This document shows, piece after piece, positions 53,301-64,000 of a stretch of DNA of 64,000 nt. A model generated the notes under the pieces. That model searched no databases. It had not been told where the DNA came from and saw only the letters and a program-made list of their open reading frames with translations. The stretch's first letter is position 1. Each line of letters opens with the position of its first letter. Origin of the DNA: Polytrichum commune (lineage: Eukaryota > Streptophyta > Polytrichopsida > Polytrichales > Polytrichaceae); the NCBI GenBank assembly GCA_950295325.1, contig OX485804.1:51450429-51514428 (forward strand). Direction: 5' to 3'. The translations under genes and the position numbers were made by a program.

Positions 53301-56004
53301 TCCAAGTTTGAAGTCCGGTTTGTTGATTTGGGTGCAATAGTTTTCTTGAGTGAGGACTAGTGTTGCATTTTTTTATCCTAGAGGTCGGAGGCGGCATTAT
53401 GAAACGTTTTTTTAAATATTTTTAAAGGTGTTTTAAATTGAAAATCATCGAAGGCATCAATCCGTGAGGTCCTTTATGGCAAATCATTGTCGAAAACATT
53501 CCCCTCTTCTAAGATAAGTTCTTCGAGCTCTTCGACGCCCAAGTATTGAGCCAAGAATGAAGACATTGCAAATGCAAATCATCATTCACGACTTGTCCAG
53601 TGTGCCATGTGGTGCGTTGTGTATTAAAATATTTGTCAACTTGTGTGGCGACACTCAAGGCTTAGACACTGCCATTAAGTTTGAATGTACTAATGCTATA
53701 TGATAATATGGAACAATTGGCAAAGTTGAGCGTGTTTGTATTTGCCCTACTGGCCTGGACTGACTTATAATAAAAAAACATTAAAAATGCCTCAAAATTT
53801 CTTGAGTATTTTAAAATAAATTTTAAAATAAATTAAAAATAAATGCAACACTAGTTAGGACCAATGGTTTTAAATTTGGCGATCTATCACTACTTGGATT
53901 CCCAAAAATGTTTTCAATGTTTTTATGTTATCCATGGACGAAATCGCCAACAATATCCCTAAAACTCATGTAAACCGGATGAAATCGCCAACTTTGGGAT
54001 GAATATGTGTAATTTTGAATAATTTATATTATCATCCATATGTGGCTTCATCATTTTAGAAATTGTATCTAGTGCTCCTCCTTTGGCAATTTGAAAGAAA
54101 AAGATTCATTAGTTGGGACTGCCAAAATTTGGCAAGATAGGCTTGCCACATTAGTACCATTCCATTTTTCCATACCTTGGATTGGACTCTAGTATAAACT
54201 CATCAAGTTCCAAATTTCGGCCACTCAAATTTGGAGTTTCTTCATCCTTGGACCTTTATGAAAACCCACCTTTGAATTGACAAAATAACTCTTTGCCCTA
54301 GGGATCCAAATGATTCCAACAACTTTGAAAACATTATTTTGGGTGGTATTGGAAGGGCATTGTCATCTAGTAGTAAAATGGTGGTCTAGTACATTAGAGC
54401 ATTCTCCTTGCACAACAAATAGTTAGGCATAATTTCATATGTTGGCCAAGTAAGCAAAATTTGCCAAAAAAAATTGTGACATGATTTCTCCCCAAAAGAA
54501 CAAGAACCCAACGGCTGACGCAATTGTATGGGGAAGTGAAGTTTGAGGAGGGCAATTAACCTCCTCTCTATTTGAGAACTAGAAATTCACTTGCATTACA
54601 CTGGGAAAAAATTGAATTGCATAAACATGATGGCGCGGACCCAAGATTGTGGTAATTTAAACTGAATTTCTTTAGGGTGGGATATACCCATTATTCAAAA
54701 CTTTTTTACTTTTCTATACTTGGTGAATTAATTTTCAAAGTATAGAATCTCAAGATATTATTTAATTAAATTGACCACAACACCCTTCAAAATGGGTAAA
54801 TGCAATGAGAACCACATTCCAACTTGCATGTTCGACATCAAGGCATATTTTCTCTTTCAAAAGCCCCCCCTCCCCTCCTCTCTGCTATAAATGGACATCC
54901 TTGCCCAAAAAATGTTGGCTGATCATGTCCAAAGTTTTGTTGACGTCGGTGAAGTCTAATCTCCTTCGTTGGAACACCCAACAAATGGAAGTTGGCCCTC
55001 ATAGTTTGCCCTCAATGTTTGAGGTGGATTGGAAGGGTTGTTCTCCACCTTGAGAAATATGGTTCTTCCACAATATAGCATTCTCACCACACAACACATA
55101 CTTAGGGTGGGTGTAAACGAGATTCCAAGACCAAAGAAACTACAAAATCAAGCAAAGCTATTGATTGACAGTACAAATTTGGACCATGGTAGTTTGCATT
55201 AGGGTTCAAGTCCAAAGTATGGAAAAATGAGGTGACGCTAATGGGGTGCCACTTTCGTGCCAAGTCTTGTCAAATCCTATTCAAGTCCAACTTTCCTTGA
55301 GTCCAAAAGAAGGTCCATTAAGGGGTGTTTGAGACCCCAAGTTTCATGTATCCATTTTATATGTAATTTCACCCTTATTATACACCAATATGTTTATGAT
55401 TGAAGACCCCCCTTAACAAGTGTAAATAACACCCCTCCTACCTTGTAGTGAAGTTTTAACATTAAATATGGTCGTCATAAAGAGTGTGCCTCTTGAATGA
55501 GTTACTCGTAACCTATATGGACAAAGAGACCTTAAATTCATGTTGGTGTTGCCAAACACAAACACGATCCAAATCTATTTAAAAGTAGTTTGCCATGTTG
55601 AGGAGCCTTATCACCCTTTTAGGGTTGTCTGATTCCACCACTAGCATGCTAGAGAGCAATAATTTTGATTTCAAGTTTTGAAAAGAGGAGCATTGGCTGC
55701 AACGGTTGGAGTGACGCGACCACATATGGATGATTATACCAATTTTCATTCCAATTTACACATTCATCCATAAGTTGGTAATCTCATCCATCATTTACAA
55801 TAGCCAGGGATTTTTCTAGCTATTTCATCCACACATATCCATGGAAGAAACACTAGTGCATAGCGAGATTAAAAAAATCACTATTCGAGAGTTGCAACTT
55901 GCCTTCTTCTTTTCTTCAAGTCCCTAGTGACATTCTATGGTTTTTGGGCAATGAAATAAAATGTTTCATTTATCTTGAAAAAAAGAAGTTGTTATTGTTT
56001 TGGT

Positions 56005-56225
56005 TGTTCAATGAACAGGGAGAACATGCCAAACTAGTTGAGTTTGAAAAATCATTGGTTGAAGTTCAAGACTTCAGAAAAATCACCGATCGTTTTAGAG
56101 AAATCTCTAAAACATACCCCATTTAATTAAAGAAAAACCGAAAGATGTCAACATGTAATCAGTTGGATTTTCAAACACTAGGATCTCGACCAATTATGCC
56201 CAAAATCCTCTTCAAACATTGTTGT
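56005..56225 (+). repeat. Dispersed protein-like repeat, copy 3 of 3
   Basis: Starts TCAATGAACAGGGAG as copy 1 does, and continues through GAAGTTCAAGACTTCAGAAAAA, CCGAAAGATGTCAACATGT and CACTAGGATCT to CAATTATGCCCAAA. A stop breaks the peptide before the KDVN block. Confidence 0.72.
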
Positions 56226-56786
56226 GAATACATGGGGGAAGCTCTAAAGGTCAATGTACTACATCCTCTATAAATAAGGGCAATCCGGCTCAAACCTAAG
56301 ATTGTTTTTCTTCACACCAAGGACATGACAACCTTTAATGACGGTGGTGACACCACAAGCTCCGGAGGGTCATAATGGCTCAAAAGAGAAACCTAAATGC
56401 TAAACCCTAAACCCCAAATCACATGCCAGATGTTGATGAGGTAAATTCTGGGGGTCTGATTTGTATTTTGTAAACCCTAAGCTGTAAGGATGTATGCCTA
56501 AAACCAACATAATAAGGGCTGTGCATATTATTGTAATACTAATACTAATTAAAAATCTAATGAAAATCATATATTAAATTTCTCCACAAGATCAAGAGGA
56601 TTTCAACGCATTATAGAACTCATCGTATGGAAACCAAAAGCACAAGTTATGAGGGTTTAGAATTTCATTTGTAGGGTGACATGTATCATATGTTCAGATG
56701 GTGTACACTTTCATGTTCAAAAATGTACTTAGTGCACAAGATTTCTAAGTGTTGGTTATGGGTATACTTTAAATCATCTTAACTTA

Positions 56787-57337
56787 GGGCCACTTCACAC
56801 ACGAGCCAAGAGCCGTGACCATGAAATAGTGAGAGCCCAAAAGAAAGTGTCCAAAGGTCGTCCCAAGACACCTCCAAAATCATGTAGTGTGGTCACGGAC
56901 CCTCAAGTGTAGTGGGAAGTTGTATGTGATTAGGCCCTCAACCAAATGCTATTTGAATGAACTTTGATTCGTAAAGGGTCCTCACATACCATTGCTCGGG
57001 TGCTTGTTGCCAAGGTCCTTATCGGTGGAATCGCAACACATGATGAAATAGAATAAATCAATGGTAGTGAACATTCGGAGTGCCATGGTCTCCTGGTTTT
57101 GTGTTATGCCTACCTCCAAGAGGTGGTTTTTGAAAATAGTCCAAGTGACCATGAAGCATGATCCATTTGATGCCATGGAGGAATCCATGTAGACTTTACA
57201 TCCATCTTGCATTCACATACTCCATCGGTCCCTAAGCGTAGTGTGAAGCGAACTTGGACCGGCTCCGGCTTCTCCACGAATGAGAGTGCTTGAAGTGCAA
57301 TGGTCATGGGCTCTCAGTCTCGTGTGTGAAGTGGCCC
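56787..57337. mobile_element. GGGCC-family MITE A2 (551 bp)
   Basis: TIR GGGCCACTTCACACACGAG at the left and its near-perfect inverse at the right, with TTA TSD at 56784-56786 and 57338-57340. Sister of A1 (51828-52716). Small frames inside are not genes. Confidence 0.87.
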
Positions 57338-57544
57338 TTAGTTGGGCCTCTAATCTCCTTTGTGGACCAAAACACTTGTCAAGCCTTCATTAAATTCAAA
57401 CATTTGACCAAAGGATGTGTCAATTTGGTATTTAACTTGTACATGTGATTTGTTTTATCTACAAGTGCATAATGTAGTTGGGTCTTAAACGGACACTTTT
57501 TGCTTGTCACCCACTTTTTGTGGGCCGTGAAACTTACAATAAGT

Positions 57545-58174
57545 CTTGGGTGGGACACTTAGTGCATTTATAGATGACCTGCAGCATAATACATGGAGGA
57601 TTTGAGATTATAAATTAGAAATGAATTTCAAATAATGAAGGGTTCATTAAAAGTACTGAAATCATTACAAGTAAAGTAAACATGTATAAAATGTGGGTCA
57701 TTACTTTCTAGAAGAATCAATCTAGGGGTTGAATTTTAGGATCCTAGGGTTAATATTTAGTAGGATATGTTTGTAAGCACATTGCATGTTGGATGGATGA
57801 AAACACGTTTGATGTACGTGGGAAAAACGTGTTAGTGTATTTGGTAATATGATCCTCAAGCACAAGGTTTTGCAGTGGGCTTGTACGGAACTATATATGC
57901 CATCGTATGTATTGCAAGGTCTAATGTCTAGACAAGGTTTTATGTATGGACATGGATTATTTTTGTGACTTATAAGGAATATAGACTACTAAAACATTGC
58001 ATTGGCTTGAAAAATATACGTAATGATAAGGTGCAAACATATAGGTCGTTTTTGAGATTTGGGTAATTATAGAGTCAGTTTTGTTCATGCCTTGGAAGTA
58101 AATAGCCCTTAAACAAATACCCCTCTGCCGCACATGGTGCACAAAAACCCTATAGATCTAGTGCCCCACTTGTG
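57545..58174. mobile_element. hAT-like MITE 4 (about 630 bp), related to 50309-50869
   Basis: Collinear with MITE 3: CACTTAGTGCATTT at the left, then GCATAATA, then AATGAAGGG(G/T)-CATTAAA, AAATGTGGG(C/T)CATTA and GGATCCTA, with GCGCACGTGGTGCACAAAAA-like sequence at the right. TIRs have diverged (CTTGGGTGGG versus CACAAGTGGGG). Flanking octamers CAATAAGT and CAATTATT match only partly, so this copy is older. Confidence 0.7.
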
Positions 58175-58182
58175 CAATTATT

Positions 58183-61100
58183 GCAACATGATTAGCAAAT
58201 CCATATTATGTCCGTGATCATTTTCCTCAAAATTGTATAAGCTTATGTGAATATCTTATTCACTATGAAAGTGAAGATTCTCTTCCTCATGCAAGGATCA
58301 TACATGCCCTTCCAATTATTTTCACTATGGAGTTTAGAATGGTTAACAAATATGAAGTGTGTAGCTCAATCTCTTCTAAACACACGTATATGTTCTTAGT
58401 TCCACACATAACCACACACCACTCAAATATATTTGCATATTTAAGACAAAATTTTGAATGAGACCCACTTACCTTAATGTCGAGAACAAAATTACTAAAA
58501 CCGTGACACATTCATGGTTATATTCGAAGATAGATTTGTGTCCTAGAGCAAGCGGGACCAACGATTCAAGGCAATCATGAAGGTAAAATATAGGTAAATC
58601 ATAGGTAAAACATAAACATGTAGCTCAAGACTTTTGATTCAAATCAAATATTTTCAAATAACTATTTCATATACTACAACTATAAACCTAGATGGAGACG
58701 TGCCTAATTAGGTTACTTATCTTAATAGGGTACCTATGTATTGAGTGGCAGTGGTTAGTTGTGGCTCCAAGAACGGATACCAAAAGGACATGTCCTTAAA
58801 ACATATTGGTCTACGCATTCAAAATTTGAGAGCCATTCTAAGCTCAATAGTCAACATAATCAGCAAGGGGGGGGGGGGGAATGGGGGAGAAACCTATAAG
58901 ACCACTTAATGAGCATGATATTCTCCACTTTGACACTAAATAAGATATAAGTACGAGCTTCAGAAATTATGTGGAAAGTGACTTTTACCTTGATTTGGGC
59001 TTGCTAACCATCTCATGCTAATCACGTATTTCATACCCTAGTGCTAATCGTATGTTTCATTTTCCTTAGCGGAAGTGGGCTAGTTGGAAATAATCACCAC
59101 TCAAGACCCATCTACCTTACCATCTTCCCGGTTGGTTGAGTGCCTTGTTCTTTGGCAAGTCGCACGGCACTTGTAACCATTACCCATTTACGGGATCTAG
59201 TGACATTTTTGTCTTCAAAAGTGCTATCGACAACTATAAATGTTAGGAAAGGCCGCCGCCTCATCCGAAAAGGGACGAAATATAGACCTAGTAAGCCCTT
59301 GTGGCACAAAAAGGAGAGGAGTACCAATTATTTGCGCAATTGTATGGGTTGAGTAATTGCAAGAGCGACTCGACGCGGCGACTTTTAGTTGATAGCCACT
59401 CAAGCAACTCACACTTGGTGTACAATGGCCGCGTCACATAGGTAGCCTATCTCCGTCACTCCCCTTATAATTGATTTGCCCCACCATCATAAGGCTCACC
59501 ACCATACCCTCGTGCATTTTGGGCACTTTTGACATCATTGGATGTGTTATTGGCACTATGGTATGCAGTTGTTGAGTTGGTTGCTTTTCCTAATTGGACA
59601 CATATGTTTGATTGGTGTGTCATTAGGCGAGGATCAAAGAACAAACAAACATAAAGGCACATGTTCCAGAGAGATTGGATCACGTGTTCAGATTTTAATG
59701 ACTACTCCACATTTAATGGTGAACACGTACGAGAGGATCTATGTATTCGACGAAGGTATCAATGAACATGCGTTGTTGAAGACTGTAGCTAAATAAGGGG
59801 AGGGTCCAATTTTCAATTTGTTTTTTTTATTGGTGCTTCATGATTGGTTTGCTAATGCAACACAAGTTTCGTGGTGCACGACTAATCTGTAGATGTTGGA
59901 GAACATGAGAAACAAACTGAATAACCGCGGGGGCTGCACTTTGTTGCATTGGAAAATGACATGAGGAAAAAAAACATGAGGTCCATTTAAAAGATGAGAG
60001 GCAAAAATGAGAATAATCTATAGTTTTACCATTGCCTTCATTTATGTATTAATGGGTGTTAGGAAAAAAAAAACCAAAAAAAACCATAAGGTTCCTCCAG
60101 AAGGTGGTTGTTAGAAAAAATAAAAATAAAAATTGGCATAGCATTGGATGCTCAAAAGATGATGTTAGCTTATGATAAGATCAATTTTTATAACACAAGA
60201 TACTTATGTGGAAGACCCATACTTCATTATGGATTAAAATGTGTGGTCCTTCCTAAGCCCGGGTTGCAACTTTAGCAGAGAAGGTTCAATATTTTTGAGA
60301 CCGGCATTTGAAAGTTTTTTTTGCTAGTGAGACCTTTGGGTCTATAATATGCCATGCAAGAAGAACTTTCATACCTAGGCATATTTGCCTACTATCATTG
60401 TGGGTTTAAAATGGTCCCACCCAAAAACTAACTTGGATATACAAAGATCTCTATCACACCGACATGCCCAATAAATGTCAATATTTGATTGGTACTACAA
60501 TATTGATACCCATGGGTAAGTTCTCTGATATCATAACCATGGATGTTGATTATGGATATCATGCATTCCCCTACATACTAGACCAACCTTGTTGTAGACC
60601 CACCCTAAAATTCGGCTCTTTGAATATTAAACAAAAAATTGGCCAATAGGATCATACCCGCTCATTCCTCCCCAATTTAGCACTCAAAACTGGGACATGT
60701 GTCATGGCACTATTGGTTCAAGCTTGATTGAAACGCAATCCCAACCTTATTGAAATTGAGTCCCAACCTGATCGTAATTATGGTACCCTATAGATTGCCA
60801 ATGGAGTCCTAATCAGGAATAGGCGCCTCCATTATAAATACCTCGTTTTTGCACGTGGTTTCTGAAGTTTACATGTGGTGCCTTCCTTGAGCGATTGCAC
60901 CTACATACCTTTAGGTACATGTGTCTATTGTGGGCACTTCCAACTTCATCAACCAATATGGCCATGAGATGAGCAAGTCGAAGGACTCACTCTGCTAGCA
61001 TTTATGAATAAGGGAGAATTCGAACAAATGTGACCGGAGTTCATATGTTCCTTGGGACCTTCCAATCAAAGTGTAGATTCTATAATTCATGAAGTAATCA

Positions 61101-64000
61101 TGTAAGAGGGTCCCATTGTGAGGTTGACATAATGCTCATAATGGCATTTATGTGTGCCTACTTGCACTACAAGGATCCATGTTGTTGTCATTGGTTCTTT
61201 GCCATTACAAGGTAGATTTCAGGTGTGCATATCTATTACACTAATAGATTTGCACACCTAAAATTTGTCTTGTGATGGCGATAGCATGTGATTCCTACAA
61301 TGTTGGGTGTTTGATGATGTAAAAGAGACTAGTCTTCCACATTCAATCAAAAAAACATGCCTTGTATTTGAAACGTTGACTTTGAAGCACATGTTGGTAG
61401 TGATTACAAAATAAGACTCCACTCCTTCAATCAGAAGCAATCCCAAAGTGGTACTTATTTGGGAGTTCCATTATTACTACTAATTGGGTAACACAACGCA
61501 TCACTTGGTAAATATTTTAGGAAAGAAAAAACCCACATACAAACATGTCACCAACACTAAGTGCTTTGTCACAAAAAGCTTCGAGTAACAAGGCAATTTA
61601 AGTCATCGTCACCGACAATATGCCTCAACACACTACTTATTTGTTGCTTGCCATTTCAATTTCCTTAGAATGGATCACTACAAAGAAAATGTTGCAACTA
61701 CTACATTAGAAAAGATTGCATAGTTACAATTGAGCACGTTAAGAATACCATGAGGTCCGAACCAAAAATAATAAATAAACAAATATAGAAAGATCAATTG
61801 TTAATAAAATATTGACATTTTTGGTATGATATTGACATAATATTGAGATTACATTTTCAACGCACAACATTTCATATTTTGTAAAAAAAAATTATTTTCA
61901 TCTTTTTGGTTTTGAGCATATGATGGTGTGGGCTCAAAAGTGAGGTGGGTCAAGAAAAGTCACATGAACGGGCCGACCAAATTATTGTGGTTTGTCAAAA
62001 TTGTAGTAGGCCACATCAATTGGTGTGAAGGTCTAGCTAGCCACCTAAGACGAGTATAAGTGACCAATTATGGCACTCATTCCTTTGGTATTTGTAAGGT
62101 CCGGTTCACATGAATCCCACTCATGTTAGCAAGTCCCCAACTTTTGAGCCTCAAGAAACCATCAAAATATACTTAAATTTTCATTAAAGTTGGATCATGA
62201 TTGATTTATGCAAAGTTATTTGGGGAACTTTTGTTGAGAGTGGAGTCTAGCTTTTTGCTCGACCCAGCTTGCAACACAAGTCCCAAGTCTCACCTCCAAA
62301 AAGTGTTGCCATGTAGGCATCCATGTCATACTTGGGACTTGGGACTTGGGACTTGGGACCCTGGTACTTGAAATCCATGTGAAGTAGCAAGTCCCAATTT
62401 CTATGCTTGATTGACCTCAAGCATGGATTGACCTCAAGTGACTTGGGACTTAGGACTTGGGGCCTGTGTGAATCCGCCCTCAGTTGATGATCCTCCACCA
62501 AACAAATGTCATTACACCTTTCACTTCAATTAGTGTGGATTTATTATCGAAGTTTCGTATTGTTACAAGTCAATATTACTGAGGATAGAAATTTTGCATG
62601 TATAACATGATAAGAGATTATGCACATTATTGAACATTATAAAACTTTGATCTTAAGAAGCTCAATTAAATGACTATCCAAGTGGTAAGGTAATTCGAAG
62701 GCACCTCCAACTGTTTTGAGTCTTTCCACTTGATTTAGAATACGTTTCATAGCTCTTTCGATTGGCCAATTCAAAAATCATTAATAAAATAGAGTAACAC
62801 GAAATTAGTGTATTAAATCATGGGGTCCTTACCAAGCTGTATTTTTGACAAAGTTTTTGCAAGTTTTTCACTTTTGACATGCAAAAACTTGCACAAAAAA
62901 AATGCACATCAATTGACACGCATAATTTAGAAGTTGGCACGTACTATGACTTGTGAAGAAGAAGAAAAAACACACGTCAATTGACACGCCAAAAATTGAA
63001 ATGACACGTATCACTAAGCAACTTAACTACTATAAATTGCAGCTCAAGTACCTGGAAAACATAACCCATAACAATAGGAGAACTTCCTGCACTCATTTAT
63101 ACTTAGGTTCAACCTTGTTCTTGTAATTTCTTTTTTAACCGGGAAGGTTACACCAAATTTTTGGCTTGCAAATATTAGAGGTACCCCACTATTCAAAGTT
63201 CTCCTTTGGCATAAATTGTTGTATTCCATCACACTATTAGAAGCCTAGCTTATTATGATGCAAATTAGATTTTGTGGTTTTGTTTCAAGTTTGTATCAAC
63301 TCAAAGTAAACAAACTCTTATTTTGAATGAAATGGAAGGGATTGAATTTGAATTTGTGCGAGAATTGCGTTTGTACTGGGATGAAGGCTTTTGGTTGCTC
63401 AGGGTGTATGTGAATGGCTCACTTGACTTAGAGACTTGTATACTACACCAAAAATTGCAACTGGTAACCTCCAATTGTGTATGATTGCATAATATAATAT
63501 CTCAAGCGAATTGGGTCTTGTTGACCTTGTTTCATTGTTTAGTTGGGTAGTGTAATTATCTTGTTAGACAACTTGTTTCTTATCTAGGAATATGAACTTA
63601 TGTATGCATATTTTTCAATTTAGCCTATCAGATTGGAGGCTCACATAATCTTGAACTAATATCAATTTCATACAAGGTTTACAAAAACTCTTACAAAATT
63701 ATTCCAATATGTTAATTTGACTCGTGTTGTTTTATCAACTTGCACTTTGTATCAAGAAGGAAACGCAGACGGAGATGATTCTCAAGTGAATATTCAATAA
63801 TTGCATTTGATCATTCATCTCATAATATTTAAGAGATTTGATACAATATGAGGAGTGTCTTATATTTGCAAGCATTACCAACACATAAGAATAGTTATAT
63901 AGAAGACCTTGATACATAATAGAAAGGCTCTACTAGAGACCAGTAGACAACTTGAAGCTTATCAACTCAAATCATAAATTGCATGCACTTGTTATTTAGG
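58183..64000. other. Intergenic DNA to window end, no confident gene
   Basis: Contains a G run at about 58867-58880, a repeat related to 35270-35560 (about 59650-59930), and a short tandem of ACTTGGG at about 62332-62358. The latter sits inside a possible weak foldback element (about 62098-62479) whose ends, GGTCCGGTTCACA and inverted GGGCGGATTCACA, resemble the GGGCC family. I see no exon structure or recognised protein. Confidence 0.4.

Larger units (their letters stand above)
52720..56783. other. Intergenic DNA, no confident gene
   Basis: Contains copies 2 and 3 of the protein-like dispersed repeat, listed separately. Otherwise AT-rich sequence with short open frames I cannot assign (for example 54805-55053). 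Confidence 0.45.

Noticed and set aside
58867-58880. Another G-tract MITE end (also 43406, 48051, 48840)
   Set aside because: No partner end and no 8-bp TSD found for these homopolymers.
62098-62479. Fifth GGGCC-family MITE
   Set aside because: End similarity is imperfect and the flanking trinucleotides (TAA versus TCA) do not match, so only noted as possible.

Overview
The window looks like nuclear DNA of a streptophyte with a large, repeat-rich genome. Host genes are sparse, intron-containing and plant-like: a uroporphyrinogen decarboxylase (UROD), a mitochondrial IscU-type Fe-S scaffold, and a GPI-anchored phytocyanin with an arabinogalactan-type tail. Most of the rest is transposon. I cannot name the species. 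A seed-free land plant or a charophyte relative would fit, because the large LINE resembles the Dualen/RandI type first described in green algae, but this is inference.

Layout: 1-3510 holds a 3' portion of a UROD gene (+ strand, six exons visible). 4438-5735 is a three-exon ISU1-like gene (- strand), convergent with UROD. 5736-7799 is its upstream region, with a tandem duplication and telo-box motifs. 7813-28637 is a LINE-type retrotransposon on the - strand, bounded by a 13-bp target-site duplication (TSD). It carries at least four long open frames and was later split by a Ty1/copia element (16636-23312) with two apparently identical 447-bp LTRs and a 5-bp TSD. 28684-36373 is intergenic DNA with two MITEs whose terminal inverted repeats (TIRs) are G tracts. 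36374-39014 is the phytocyanin gene (- strand), with a 1.9-kb intron full of duplicated splice-acceptor units. About 39530-40765 is a 206-bp tandem array upstream of it. From 40766 to the end I see no convincing gene, but several non-autonomous DNA transposons can be delimited by TIRs and TSDs, some nested.

The most remarkable object is the LINE. Without the copia insertion it is about 14.1 kb. It has a 907-aa frame starting 9 nt from its 5' end, a gag-like ORF1, and a third frame carrying three copies of a 2A-like ribosome-skipping motif (GDIxxNPGP). Its last ORF is 2167 aa and combines an APE endonuclease, reverse transcriptase, RNase H, cysteine motifs and a candidate C-terminal PD-(D/E)XK-like nuclease. 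The frames are joined by an 8-nt start/stop overlap and by a single in-frame stop followed 6 nt later by an ATG. A terminal hairpin and a (TTC)4 tail close the 3' end. I read this as a multi-protein expression strategy using stop-start coupling and co-translational separation, in a dual-endonuclease-like plant LINE.
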